Shown piece after piece: positions 7,608 through 16,055 of a stretch of 64,000 bases of DNA. Numbering within the stretch: position 1 is the stretch's first letter; each line of letters begins with the position of its first letter. The stretch is from NCBI GenBank assembly GCA_964632005.1, contig CAZWAP010000002.1, positions 1 through 64,000 on the forward strand. The letters run 5' to 3'. The DNA comes from CAZWAP01 sp964632005 (GTDB taxonomy: Bacteria; Planctomycetota; Phycisphaerae; Sedimentisphaerales; Anaerobacaceae). The position numbers and the translations under genes are program-made. The notes below the pieces were generated by a model. It did not search any database and was not told the DNA's origin. It worked only from the letters and a program-made list of their open reading frames with translations.

Positions 7608-9326
7608 TCAGGCAAACATATCTATCGATCCGTCGCCCAGAGCACCGTTACCGCACCTGGTAACATCCTTGTACCACGCTGCGCCCGATAATTCAGCCGA
7701 TTCAGTGGTGCCCGTGTGCGTTTCCGGGTACGACGAACCACCGTGCTGGAGCCAGCCCTCCCGCTGTGGTGCCCATTCACCACCGGTCGCATCTCGCTCG
7801 TGTTCGCTGGTAAGCAGCACATCCAGCCGCTTTATCTGGACGCCCAGGTCCTGCAAGTCCCGCACTATTTCAGGCAGGGCCTGGCGGATTTCCGCGGCGG
7901 TCTCTGGCTTGCTGACCTCCAGCAGGCCGGTGATTTGGTTGTCCTGCGAGTGGAACCTGGCAAAGACCTTGCCCAGCTCCGGCGGATTCAGACGAATCGT
8001 AAACCGCTGGCCCAGGCGGAACATCGAGCCTTTTATTGAGTCTTGTATCTGCTCGCCAACGGCCCTTCCGACGCCGGTGCCGGCAGCATCCGGAGCCTGC
8101 CTGGCAGTCTGAACAACTGCCAGTCTCGGCCCTGCCGGCAGGTTGGGCGGGTCGGTGCTGCCCAGCGGAGATGGAGATTCGCCGGCTGAGCCGCCGTCTG
8201 AACCTCTTTGCCCCTGCGTTTTTTGTCGACTGCCACCGACTTCAACGTAGGAGGCGTTGAGCTGGCGGAGTAAAGAGTCTCGCAGAACCTCTCTCTCACC
8301 AAGGACGCCCTGCTCCCGGCCGCCTTGCTGCGTACTGGCAAGAACCGAGGTCAACCGATCTGGATCGTCCATCGCTTCCAGATTGTCGGCGAAGCCCCTT
8401 GGCGCCTCAGAACGGTCCGTACTCTGCCCCAAAGAATCATTCAACAGCGTTTTCTGGCCTGACCCAGATGCGTTTTCTGGTGTGTGCTGCGCTGCTGGGG
8501 CGGTCTGGCTGGCCGTGTTAGCAGCCTGCCGCGTCGGTGCAACTACGGTGCCGGGCTTAACACTGGGCCCACCATCCGCCTGTTCGGCCTTGCTGTCTGG
8601 CACGCTGGCGATCCTGTTACTACTTGAGGACGCAGTTTTCGCTCCGGCCTGCTCCGCCGAATCCCCTGGGGCGGCGGAAGCATTGCCGCCAAGAAGCCGA
8701 ACTGTTACAGGCTGAGACAACTTCGTGCCGGAAGCACCCTGGATATGGTCCGCTTTGGACGGTTCGGCTGCCGATTCAATACCACCAACGGGCACCTTCG
8801 CAAGGTTCTCTCCGGGGGAGCTTGTCGCGCTTATCTTTGGGATAACCCTTGAGTTTAAAAGCACTTGCGCAGTTTTTTCGCCACCGGTAACTGCAAGCGG
8901 CCCTTGGTCTGCCTGCGCCAGGGGGGACGAGCTGGCTCCCTGATGAATCGGCCTGAGCTTTGAGGCATTGCCCTCAGCCGAGGCTGTTTTGTCCGACCCG
9001 GGGCCAGCCAGGAGAGCCTGGCTTTCTACAGGAGGCTCCCTTACCGCCGAGTCGGTCGAATCGCGGTGCTCGTCCACGGGCTCATCAGAGTGCATTCGCC
9101 GGCTGACGGTGCTGCGAAAATCAGGTCTGCTGCTGTTGGAGGCTGTTTCGGGCGTGCTGCAGCTCATTTTATCGGGCTCAAGCTCCCACGGGCCCTCATC
9201 CACAGTTCTGGTGTGTTCGAGCCGACCACCTCCAGGGGCAACGGCGCTCTGAGCCACCGTCTGCCTGGGGCTCGGTACAGCCCCGAGATCAGCGATTACG
9301 GTGTTTAGCGGTAGACCCATTTCCAT
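7608..9326 (-). CDS. fliK: Flagellar hook-length control protein FliK
   Basis: A roughly 572-residue secreted ruler protein that measures the hook and switches export from hook to filament substrates through FlhB. The long N-terminal part is low-complexity and rich in Pro, Ser, Ala and Gly, as in FliK rulers. The C-terminal conserved domain is clear (RFTIRLNPPELGKVFARF, LLEVSKPETAAEIRQALPEI, DLGVQIKRLDVLL). The frame is open to a GTG at 9347, but that lies inside a sigma-54 site with an expected transcript start near 9329; I therefore use ATG 9326 (ATG 9320 is also possible). It is divergent from the flgB operon. Confidence 0.85.
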   Translation of the reverse strand: MEMGLPLNTVIADLGAVPSPRQTVAQSAVAPGGGRLEHTRTVDEGPWELEPDKMSCSTPETASNSSRPDFRSTVSRRMHSDEPVDEHRDSTDSAVREPPVESQALLAGPGSDKTASAEGNASKLRPIHQGASSSPLAQADQGPLAVTGGEKTAQVLLNSRVIPKISATSSPGENLAKVPVGGIESAAEPSKADHIQGASGTKLSQPVTVRLLGGNASAAPGDSAEQAGAKTASSSSNRIASVPDSKAEQADGGPSVKPGTVVAPTRQAANTASQTAPAAQHTPENASGSGQKTLLNDSLGQSTDRSEAPRGFADNLEAMDDPDRLTSVLASTQQGGREQGVLGEREVLRDSLLRQLNASYVEVGGSRQKTQGQRGSDGGSAGESPSPLGSTDPPNLPAGPRLAVVQTARQAPDAAGTGVGRAVGEQIQDSIKGSMFRLGQRFTIRLNPPELGKVFARFHSQDNQITGLLEVSKPETAAEIRQALPEIVRDLQDLGVQIKRLDVLLTSEHERDATGGEWAPQREGWLQHGGSSYPETHTGTTESAELSGAAWYKDVTRCGNGALGDGSIDMFA

Positions 9327-9339
9327 AACGGAATCTAAG

Positions 9340-9355
9340 AGCAACACCCGTGCCA
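9340..9355 (-). promoter_or_regulatory. Sigma-54 promoter of fliK
   Basis: Minus-strand TGGCAC-GGGTG-TTGCT matches the sigma-54 consensus TGGCAC-N5-TTGC[AT] throughout, with GG and GC twelve bases apart. Transcription would start near 9329, leaving almost no leader before the candidate fliK start codons at 9326 and 9320. Confidence 0.75.
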
Positions 9356-9610
9356 GGGCTGGCAGCGGAGCGATGAAAAACCGTAACTCTATCTATCACA
9401 ATATCTTACTATCACCTGACAAATCCGGATACTCCTGCAAGCTGTTCATAGCGCCGGCCACCCCGGAGAAATATTCCTGAACAGAGGCAAGAATTTCCGG
9501 TGTGGACAGCCGGCAATACGCACGTCGGCCTCTCAAGAGGCGGCGCAGATGTCAACAAACAGACCTACGTGTATAGATTCCTGACGCCGCCCGGCAAACA
9601 AGCGAGTCCG

Positions 9611-9636
9611 AAAAAGGCCAAAGAACGGGCCTTTTT
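9611..9636. promoter_or_regulatory. Inverted repeat between the divergent fliK and flgB promoters
   Basis: AAAAAGGCC (9611-9619) and GGCCTTTTT (9628-9636) form a perfect 9-bp inverted repeat with an 8-nt loop. It looks like a two-way terminator, or a protein-binding palindrome serving both sigma-54 promoters. The neighbouring GGGCC-TTTTT-GGCCC (9627-9641) offers an alternative pairing. Apart from the two promoters and this repeat I see nothing in 9356-9684. Confidence 0.35.
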
Positions 9637-9684
9637 GGCCCAAATCGGGCTCTGAGGGAGTGAAAACGCCCGATTCAAGCCGAT

Positions 9685-9700
9685 TGGCACAATTATTGCA
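9685..9700 (+). promoter_or_regulatory. Sigma-54 promoter of the flgB operon
   Basis: TGGCAC-AATTA-TTGCA is an exact match to the sigma-54 consensus. The predicted start is near 9711, 39 nt before the flgB GTG at 9750. This also argues against longer flgB reading frames that begin at 9660. Confidence 0.88.
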
Positions 9701-9749
9701 CAGCCGGTGCCTGAGCAGAATTGTCTCTGCAAGAACGGGACGACCAGAG

Positions 9750-10109
9750 GTGGCCAAGACTACGAACATCGTAGAGTTTTTAGAGGCCGGCATAAGGGCG
9801 GAATCCCTCCGGCAGATGGCGATAACCAACAACATCGCCAACCTGCAAACACCCGGCTATCGAAGACTCGACGCCAAGTTTGAACTGGCGTTGGCAAAGG
9901 CCCTTGACTCAAGTGGGGCCGCAGACCTCGAGCAGGTGAAACCCGAGCTTTACCGGCCAAGGCAGACACCGGTGAAATCCAACGGTAACGATGTCAACCT
10001 CGAGGCGGAAATCGGTGAAATGGTCAAGAATGCCCTTCGCTACAAGACGTACGTCAGGCTGTTGAACAAGAAGTATCAACAAATGGAGGCCGCGATAAAC
10101 GTCCGGTAA
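9750..10109 (+). CDS. flgB: Flagellar proximal rod protein FlgB
   Basis: A 119-residue rod subunit secreted by the flagellar export system and joined to the MS ring side of the rod. It has the rod/hook family N-terminal motif MAITNNIANLQTPGYRR (about residues 23-39) and the C-terminal coiled helix ALRYKTYVRLLNKKYQQMEA. The start is GTG 9750, because the sigma-54 transcript starts near 9711 and ACGGGA lies 8 nt upstream; the length then fits the FlgB family. It is the first gene of a long plus-strand operon. Confidence 0.92.
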   Translation: MAKTTNIVEFLEAGIRAESLRQMAITNNIANLQTPGYRRLDAKFELALAKALDSSGAADLEQVKPELYRPRQTPVKSNGNDVNLEAEIGEMVKNALRYKTYVRLLNKKYQQMEAAINVR

Positions 10110-10115
10110 TCACGT

Positions 10116-10149
10116 ACGGCGGACCGTCAACCGCCGTATTGTCCGCCGT
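10116..10149 (+). promoter_or_regulatory. Two competing hairpins between flgB and flgC
   Basis: ACGGCGG(AC) at 10116-10124 can pair with CCGCCGT at 10131-10137 (7 bp, 8-nt loop), or, through ACGGCGGAC, with GTCCGCCGT at 10141-10149 (9 bp). The two structures exclude each other. The second ends 35 nt before the flgC ATG. The effect on flgC translation or mRNA decay is unknown. Confidence 0.4.
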
Positions 10150-10184
10150 GAAGCTGGAAAAGTGGACAACGGGAGAGCAAGCAA

Positions 10185-10589
10185 ATGGAAGTGACGAACG
10201 GCTTTGGCCCGATAGACATTGCGATATCGGGAATGCGGGCCCAGGATAAGAATCTAAGCATAATTTCATCCAACGTTGCAAATGCACAATCAACGGACAA
10301 CGGCAAAGGAGAACCCTACCGCCGACTGGAGGCGGTTTTCAAGGCCGCGGGCGACGGCCTTGGGGGCGTGAGGTTGGACGAGGTAGTCGAAGACAAGGGC
10401 GATCTGCCCAAGATCCTCCGGCCCGGCCATCCGGACGCCGACGAACAGGGATACGTGACGATGCCCAACGTTGATCTGCCCGTCGAGATGATTAATCTGA
10501 CCCTGGCCGCCAGGGCGTACCAGGCCAACGTCGCGGTACTGAAGCGTTACCAGAGGATGGTTGAAACAACACTCGAGCTACTACGGTAG
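10185..10589 (+). CDS. flgC: Flagellar proximal rod protein FlgC
   Basis: A 134-residue rod subunit. It begins with the rod-family signature FGPIDIAISGMRAQDKNLSI then ISSNVANAQST, and closes with the usual VEMINLTLAARAYQANVAVL helix. GGGAGAG lies before the ATG. It follows flgB after 75 nt and precedes fliE by 15 nt, the standard flgB-flgC-fliE order. Length and both ends are typical. Confidence 0.95.
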   Translation: MEVTNGFGPIDIAISGMRAQDKNLSIISSNVANAQSTDNGKGEPYRRLEAVFKAAGDGLGGVRLDEVVEDKGDLPKILRPGHPDADEQGYVTMPNVDLPVEMINLTLAARAYQANVAVLKRYQRMVETTLELLR

Positions 10590-10604
10590 TGGAGGATTAC
10601 AACG

Positions 10605-10928
10605 ATGGTCAATCTGGATCCCAATATCGGCTCAACTCCACTGAAAATCAATCCCGAGTCCTTCAGTGCGTCAAAAACGACCGCTGACGAATCGGGCAAG
10701 AGCGGCTTCGAGACGGCTGTCAAGACCATAAGCGGGTATATCTCCAAGGTTGACGACCTGCAGGCGGCATCCGACACGTCCATAAAGGATTTGCTGGCAG
10801 GCAAGAATTCGGAGATCACGTCAGTCGTCTCAGCTATGGCCAAGGCGGATATAAGCTTCAAGCTGCTGGTCGGTGTCCGCAATAAGCTGATCGAGGCCTA
10901 CAAGCAAACTATGAACATGCCCCTTTAA
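10605..10928 (+). CDS. fliE: Hook-basal body protein FliE
   Basis: A 107-residue adaptor that links the MS ring and export gate to the rod. After a variable N-terminus it shows the FliE helix pattern (FETAVKTISGYISKVDDLQ) and a C-terminal segment typical of the family (VSAMAKADISFKLLVGVRNK, then LIEAYKQTMNMPL). It is placed between flgC and fliF as in most flagellar clusters. Confidence 0.94.
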   Translation: MVNLDPNIGSTPLKINPESFSASKTTADESGKSGFETAVKTISGYISKVDDLQAASDTSIKDLLAGKNSEITSVVSAMAKADISFKLLVGVRNKLIEAYKQTMNMPL

Positions 10929-10996
10929 TTGGCTGATAATGTTCGAATTCGGCCTGGCTAATTCCGCATCGACAGTGTAGTCCGAGAAAAGGGTCG

Positions 10997-12496
10997 ATGA
11001 ACCTTTTGCAGAAAATTCAAGCAGTCTGGCAAAACGTCAACACCGTTCAGCGGGCCCTGCTGGTGGCGGTGGTTTTGACGGTGGGTATCGTCGGGGCGCT
11101 GCTCGTTTACTGGGCCCGCAGGCCCGATATGCGCCTGCTTTATAACGAGCTTTCACCCGAAGAGGCTGCCCGGATCACAGAGAAAATCAGCGAAAAGGGC
11201 ATCCCCTATGAGCTCCGCAGCGGGGGAACGACCATCTATGTTCCGAAGGAGCATGTCTATCAGCTTCGCCTGGACATGGCCAGGGAGGGACTGCCGATGG
11301 GCGACCAGGGAGGGTACAAGATATTCGACAACGAAAAGATCGGCATCAGCCCCTTCGCCCAGGAGGTTCATTACAAGCGGGCGCTCCAGGAGGAGCTGGC
11401 CAAAAGCATCGAGATGATAGAAGGAGTTGTGCACGCCCGGGTCCACATTGTGAACGCCGAGCAGAAGCTGTTTGTATCGGGAGACGAACAGACGAGCGCA
11501 TCGGTTGTGCTGAGGTTGCGTCCCGGTTTTACGCTTAGCGCTCTGAACGTAGCAGCGATTACGAATCTGGTGGCTGGCAGCGTGGAGGGCCTCAAGCCGG
11601 AGGCCGTCACGGTGATAGACAGCCAGGGACGGCTCTTATCGAGCGAGTCAGACGGGGCTCTGGCCCACGGGGCCGGCACGGTCCAGGCATATAAGGAAAG
11701 GGTCGAGCAAAATCTTGAAGAAAAGCTCGAGGAGATGCTCACGGCGGTTCTCGGTCCGGGACGGGCGGCGGTAAATGTCTGGGCGACGATCGATATGAAC
11801 AGCGTCAGCACTGTTACCGAAACCTACGAGCCCAAGGGAGTCGTGAGCAAAGAAGAGATTCAAAGCGGCTCCGAGATTGCACCTGCAGGCGGATCGGCAG
11901 CGGGTGGATCCGGCTCGACGACAACCAAGAAAGACGAGACAATCACCACCGAATATGAGATCGGCAAGACCGTAAAGCAGGAAACAAAACTGCCCGGCAA
12001 CATAACATCCCTGAAGGTGGCGGCTCTGGTGGATCTGTCACTGCCCGAAGATGCAAACCAAACGAGTTCCGGCGCAGGGGGCAAGATAATGCAGATCACG
12101 GACGTGCAGGAGATCATCAAGAACGCTCTCGGCCTCGAAGATACCTCAAACATCAAAGTGGTCGATGCAAAGTTCAATCGTCCGTTTGAAGCGTTGGTGG
12201 AGCCTGAACCATCCAGCTGGCCGCGCTACCTGGCGATAGTCCGGCAGGCATCGTTAGGTATTATGGCGATCTGCGCGTTGCTGGTCCTTAAGATATTCAA
12301 AGGAGCGAAAAACAAAGCGGGTCAAGCAGTTGCGCAGGGCCAAATAGCACAGGGCCCGGAGGCAGCTGGCCTGCTTAACGCAGGGGCCGAAGCCGAGGCC
12401 CTGGTCCTGAAAAGGCAGATAGCAGGTGCCCTGCGGAGTAACCCGGAACAGGTAAAGCAACTATTTGCAAGCTGGGTCGAGGAAAAGGGGAGATGA
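10997..12496 (+). CDS. fliF: Flagellar MS-ring protein FliF
   Basis: A 499-residue inner-membrane ring protein that nucleates basal-body assembly. It has an N-terminal transmembrane helix (about 20-40), the YscJ/FliF ring-building domain with MRLLYNELSPEEAARI and SPFAQEVHYKRALQEELAKS, a periplasmic FliF_C domain containing a Gly/Ser-rich stretch, a second membrane helix near 415-435, and the C-terminal FliG-binding tail (RSNPEQVKQLFASWVEEKGR). AAGGG precedes the ATG. It is somewhat shorter than enteric FliF. The fliG start follows the stop by 4 nt. Confidence 0.96.
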   Translation: MNLLQKIQAVWQNVNTVQRALLVAVVLTVGIVGALLVYWARRPDMRLLYNELSPEEAARITEKISEKGIPYELRSGGTTIYVPKEHVYQLRLDMAREGLPMGDQGGYKIFDNEKIGISPFAQEVHYKRALQEELAKSIEMIEGVVHARVHIVNAEQKLFVSGDEQTSASVVLRLRPGFTLSALNVAAITNLVAGSVEGLKPEAVTVIDSQGRLLSSESDGALAHGAGTVQAYKERVEQNLEEKLEEMLTAVLGPGRAAVNVWATIDMNSVSTVTETYEPKGVVSKEEIQSGSEIAPAGGSAAGGSGSTTTKKDETITTEYEIGKTVKQETKLPGNITSLKVAALVDLSLPEDANQTSSGAGGKIMQITDVQEIIKNALGLEDTSNIKVVDAKFNRPFEALVEPEPSSWPRYLAIVRQASLGIMAICALLVLKIFKGAKNKAGQAVAQGQIAQGPEAAGLLNAGAEAEALVLKRQIAGALRSNPEQVKQLFASWVEEKGR

Positions 12497-12500
12497 GCAG

Positions 12501-13499
12501 GTGAGACCGACAGGCAAGCAAAAGGCCGCGATGTTATTGATGAGCCTTGATCCGATGACGGCTTCCGAGTTGTTAAAGGGGGTGGATCCGGCGGCGGTAC
12601 AGGAATTGGCGGTGGAGCTGGCGTACCTGGAAGCCGCCGGCCAGCGCGACACCTGGCAGCGCACCGAGGTTATCAAGCAATTCTGCAGCTCGCTTCAGAA
12701 TGCTAGCGAATTTCAATTCAATCGTTTCCTCGGCGAGATGCTCAGGAACGCCCTGGGCAATGAAAGAGCCGAACAGATCCAGACCCAGATACAAGATCTG
12801 CTGCAGAAGCGTGACCCGTTCATGCCGATCCGCTCGGCCGATGCCCAGAGCATAGCCGCCGTGCTGGAGCACGAGCATCCACAGGCCTCTGCCGTGGTGC
12901 TCTCCGAACTGCCGCCCAAGAAGAGCTCTGAGGTGCTCGGCCTTCTGAGCGAGAGCATCCGCCTGGCTGTTGTCAGAAGGATAACGACGTGCGATACGGT
13001 GACACCGGAAGCAAAAAGGCGGATCGCCGAAACAGTTTCCAGGCGACTTGAAAGCCTCACATCCACACCCGGCACCGCGGCGCAGGCCCAACCCGAGCAG
13101 ACTCTCAGGAAGGTTGCCGTGATATTAAGAAACCTGGGCACCGAACTGAGGGAAGGCCTACTTGATGCTATAAAGCAGTCGGACGACCAAGCCGCCGCCA
13201 AGATCACCGAGCTGATGATAATCTGGGAGGACATACCGCAAATTGCGGATAGACCCTTGCAGGAGGCCCTCAGAGGGCTCGACGCCAAGGACTTGGCTCT
13301 GGCGTTAACCGAAGCGGACGAGGCAATTGTCCGGAAGATAAGGTCCAACATTTCCGAGCGAGCTGCTGCAACCCTGGATGAAGAGGCCTCGCTGATGTCG
13401 GCACCCAAGCAAGAGGAGATCAACGAGGCCAGAGGTAAGATCGTGGCGGTGCTGCGCGAAATGGACGAGAAAGGCGATTTGAGCTTTTTGGAAGAGTAG
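12501..13499 (+). CDS. fliG: Flagellar motor switch protein FliG
   Basis: A 332-residue rotor protein on the cytoplasmic face of the MS ring that takes torque from MotA. The N-terminal segment RPTGKQKAAMLLMSLDP binds FliF, the middle domain has the EHPQASAVVLSELPPKKSSE motif, and the C-terminal domain carries the charged torque helix region (about 270-310). GTG 12501 is used as start: GGGGAGA lies about 8 nt upstream and an earlier in-frame start at 12465 would overlap fliF. fliM and fliN, its usual partners, are not in this window. Confidence 0.93.
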   Translation: MRPTGKQKAAMLLMSLDPMTASELLKGVDPAAVQELAVELAYLEAAGQRDTWQRTEVIKQFCSSLQNASEFQFNRFLGEMLRNALGNERAEQIQTQIQDLLQKRDPFMPIRSADAQSIAAVLEHEHPQASAVVLSELPPKKSSEVLGLLSESIRLAVVRRITTCDTVTPEAKRRIAETVSRRLESLTSTPGTAAQAQPEQTLRKVAVILRNLGTELREGLLDAIKQSDDQAAAKITELMIIWEDIPQIADRPLQEALRGLDAKDLALALTEADEAIVRKIRSNISERAAATLDEEASLMSAPKQEEINEARGKIVAVLREMDEKGDLSFLEE

Positions 13500-13503
13500 G
13501 ATA

Positions 13504-14076
13504 ATGTCGGCTACTCTAACGGTAAAACTTCCAAGGGCAATAAGCTCAGCGACGGTCGTGAGCGAGCGAAGCGGAGGCTCCGGCACAGCCGGCCGACAGA
13601 CTGCAAAGGCGAGCGAGACTCACACGCTGGAGGCGGAGCTGAAATCGCAGGTGGCCGCCTTTGCCAGGTTGAATCAGGCCCTATGCCAAGCGGCTGAGAA
13701 ATTCAATACGTTTTGCAGAGGCGCTATCGCCGCACACAAGGGAGAAATCGCCAGGCTATCGGTGGAAATTGCCCGGAAGGTGCTGGCACAAAAACTGGAG
13801 GATAGAGACTACAAGATTGAAGCGATTATCAAGGAGGTCCTCGAGAGCGCACCGTCACAACAAGACGTAGTGGTGCATTTGAATGCTGAGGACTTCGCCC
13901 GTTATCAAGAGCTCCAGGCCAGCGGATCAGGGGCGGTACCAGCTGGCGTCAAAGTTGTTCCTGACCCCAACATCGGGCCGGCCGAATGCTTGCTTGAGAG
14001 TCCCAAAGGTGCCGTCGAATCCTTTATCGAGCAGCGGCTCGAGCGGGTCGCTCAAGCCCTCAGGAAGGCGACATAG
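13504..14076 (+). CDS. fliH: Flagellar export regulator FliH
   Basis: A 190-residue stator of the export ATPase that holds FliI in check and links it to the export gate. It has a variable N-terminus, a long helical stretch (about 40-110), and a C-terminal domain with VVPDPNIGPAECLLESPKG and AVESFIEQRLERVAQAL, matching FliH/HrpE. It lies tightly between fliG (4 nt) and fliI (3 nt). Confidence 0.9.
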   Translation: MSATLTVKLPRAISSATVVSERSGGSGTAGRQTAKASETHTLEAELKSQVAAFARLNQALCQAAEKFNTFCRGAIAAHKGEIARLSVEIARKVLAQKLEDRDYKIEAIIKEVLESAPSQQDVVVHLNAEDFARYQELQASGSGAVPAGVKVVPDPNIGPAECLLESPKGAVESFIEQRLERVAQALRKAT

Positions 14077-14079
14077 AAT

Positions 14080-15495
14080 ATGACCGATATCGGAACAAAC
14101 ACGTCACAAGCCATTCAGGATTATCAGGGTGTTCCTGGTGAGGACCTGGTGGATTTCGACAAGTTTCACGCGGCTCTCAGGGGGGTCAAGCTGCTTAACT
14201 GCCGCGGTTCGGTGGTCAAAGTGGCGGGCATGCGCATCGAGTCGAACGGGCCAGCCGTGGGCCTGGGTGAGCTGTGTGGGATCCACATTCGCGACGGTCG
14301 GCGCGTCCTGGCCGAGGTGGTCGGCTTCCACAACGACCACCTGATCCTGCTGCCGCTGGAGCACATCGAAGGCATATCGCCGGGCGACCCGGTGACGACC
14401 CGCACCACTCCGCGATACGTAAGAGTCGGCGACGACGTACTGGGCAGAGTACTCAACGGACTGGGAGAACCGATCGACGGCAAGGGTCCGCTGGCCGGGA
14501 CGGAAAACAGGGCCCTCGATGCCGCCAGCCCGCCGCCGTTGAGCAGAGAGAAAATCACCGAACCTCTGGCGCTGGGCATCAGGTCGATGGATGGGCTTCT
14601 GACCTGCGGCAAGGGGCAAAGGCTCGGCATCTTCGCCGGCAGCGGGGTCGGCAAGAGCGTATTGCTCGGAGACATCGCGAATTCAAGCGATGCCTCGGTG
14701 AACGTGGTGGCGCTTATCGGCGAACGAGGCCGCGAAGTCCGCGAATTCCTGGAAAGAGACCTCGGCCCCGAGGGATTGGAGCGGAGCGTCGTCGTCGTGG
14801 CTTCATCGGATTCACCGCCGATTCAACGGGTAAAAGCGGCATTCGTGGCCGTTACGATCGCCGAATACTTCAGAGACAGCGGCAGGGAAGTACTGTTTAT
14901 GATGGATTCCCTGACCCGCTTTGCCCAGGCCCAGCGTGAAATAGGGCTGGCTGCCGGCGAACCGCCTGCCGCCAAGGGTTACTGCCCCAGCGTATTCTCG
15001 CTGATGCCGCGGCTCATCGAGCGGCTGGGCCGCGCCGAGAGCGGCAGCATAACGGGGATTCTGACGGTACTGGTTGAGAACGACGACCTAACGGACCCGG
15101 TAGCCGACAGCGCTCGAAGCCTGCTGGACGGGCACGTCGTGCTCTCGAGGAAGCTGGCCGACCGCGGGCACTACCCCGCAGTGGACATTCTGGCCAGCGT
15201 GAGCAGATTGATGCCTGCAGTAACCACCGATGAGCACAAACGCGCTGCCCAAAAGCTCAAGGAGATATACGCGATTTACAACGACGCCGAGGACCTCATA
15301 AACATCGGGGCATTTTCGCCCGGCAGCAATCGGAGGATCGACGGGGCAATAGCCCTGATCGATAGAATAAACGATTTTCTCATCCAGCCCATCCGTCAAA
15401 GGACCTCCTATGAAAAGACCATCGAGCAGATGATAGATATCACAAGGTCGTGGGAAGAGTTGCTGAACGTTGGTGGAAAGGAACCCCGGAAGTAG
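14080..15495 (+). CDS. fliI: Flagellum-specific export ATPase FliI
   Basis: A 471-residue F1-beta-like hexameric ATPase that unloads export substrates from chaperones at the gate. The Walker A loop AGSGVGKS is at about residues 186-193. Walker B is at VLFMMDSLTRFAQAQREIGL, followed by the conserved GEPPAAKGY. The C-terminal segment with YEKTIEQMIDITRSWEEL is a helical domain as in FliI. It is translated immediately after fliH. Confidence 0.97.
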   Translation: MTDIGTNTSQAIQDYQGVPGEDLVDFDKFHAALRGVKLLNCRGSVVKVAGMRIESNGPAVGLGELCGIHIRDGRRVLAEVVGFHNDHLILLPLEHIEGISPGDPVTTRTTPRYVRVGDDVLGRVLNGLGEPIDGKGPLAGTENRALDAASPPPLSREKITEPLALGIRSMDGLLTCGKGQRLGIFAGSGVGKSVLLGDIANSSDASVNVVALIGERGREVREFLERDLGPEGLERSVVVVASSDSPPIQRVKAAFVAVTIAEYFRDSGREVLFMMDSLTRFAQAQREIGLAAGEPPAAKGYCPSVFSLMPRLIERLGRAESGSITGILTVLVENDDLTDPVADSARSLLDGHVVLSRKLADRGHYPAVDILASVSRLMPAVTTDEHKRAAQKLKEIYAIYNDAEDLINIGAFSPGSNRRIDGAIALIDRINDFLIQPIRQRTSYEKTIEQMIDITRSWEELLNVGGKEPRK

Positions 15496-15502
15496 GAGCC
15501 AA

Positions 15503-15958
15503 ATGAAGCAATTCGTGTGGCGGCTACAGCGCGTGCTCGATGTGAGAAAGGTTGAAGAACAGGTAAAAAAGACCGAGCTTCTCAAACTGACCGAGGAGCT
15601 TACGCAGAAACGAAGCGAACTGCTCGCACAAAAAAGGGTACTCCAGGAGATTATTAAAGAGCTGAACGATAAAGAGCCTCGAGAGCGCCTGCGGGAACAA
15701 GAACTTTTCCTGAAACATTCGGCGCAGATAAACAGACACATCAAGGAGCTCGAAGAACTCGTCGCCAACCTTGCGTCGCAGCAGAGCAAGAAGATAGCCG
15801 AACTGGTGAAACTACGGCGATTCAGAGAAGGGTTGGAGAAGTTGCGGGAACGAGCAAAAGCGAACTTCATAAAACAACAGGAGAGACTTGAACAAAAAGA
15901 ACTGGACGAGATGGCAGCTGTCGGCTTCGCCAGGAGGACCGAGACGATCCCTCATTAG
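15503..15958 (+). CDS. fliJ: Flagellar export protein FliJ
   Basis: A 151-residue, strongly charged coiled-coil protein beginning MKQFVWRLQRVLDVRKVEEQ. FliJ is the stalk-like partner of FliI in the export ATPase and recycles chaperones. The ATG at 15503 has AGGAG upstream and avoids overlap with fliI. Sequence conservation in this family is low; the identity rests on N-terminal pattern, coiled coil, length and position directly after fliI. Confidence 0.88.
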   Translation: MKQFVWRLQRVLDVRKVEEQVKKTELLKLTEELTQKRSELLAQKRVLQEIIKELNDKEPRERLREQELFLKHSAQINRHIKELEELVANLASQQSKKIAELVKLRRFREGLEKLRERAKANFIKQQERLEQKELDEMAAVGFARRTETIPH

Positions 15959-15971
15959 ACTCGATGGCGGC

Positions 15972-16041
15972 CTCTGGCCGGATGCGGCGTTGACCCTACC
16001 GAAGGCGCCTATCGCATCCAGGTAGGCCCCGGCAGCCAGAG
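15972..16041 (+). promoter_or_regulatory. Long structured segment between fliJ and motE
   Basis: CTCTGGC (15972-15978) pairs with GCCAGAG (16035-16041), and inside it GGATGCG (15980-15986) pairs with CGCATCC (16013-16019), giving a two-part stem. CCTACC (15995-16000) can also pair with GGTAGG (16021-16026), which would make a pseudoknot or an alternative fold. It ends 14 nt before the motE ATG. It may set the expression step between export and stator genes. Confidence 0.45.
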
Positions 16042-16055
16042 ACTAAGGAAAACCA

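Noticed and set aside
14274..14939. Second plus-strand frame inside fliI
   Set aside because: Arg/Pro-rich product typical of an alternative frame in G+C-rich DNA; fliI is unambiguous.
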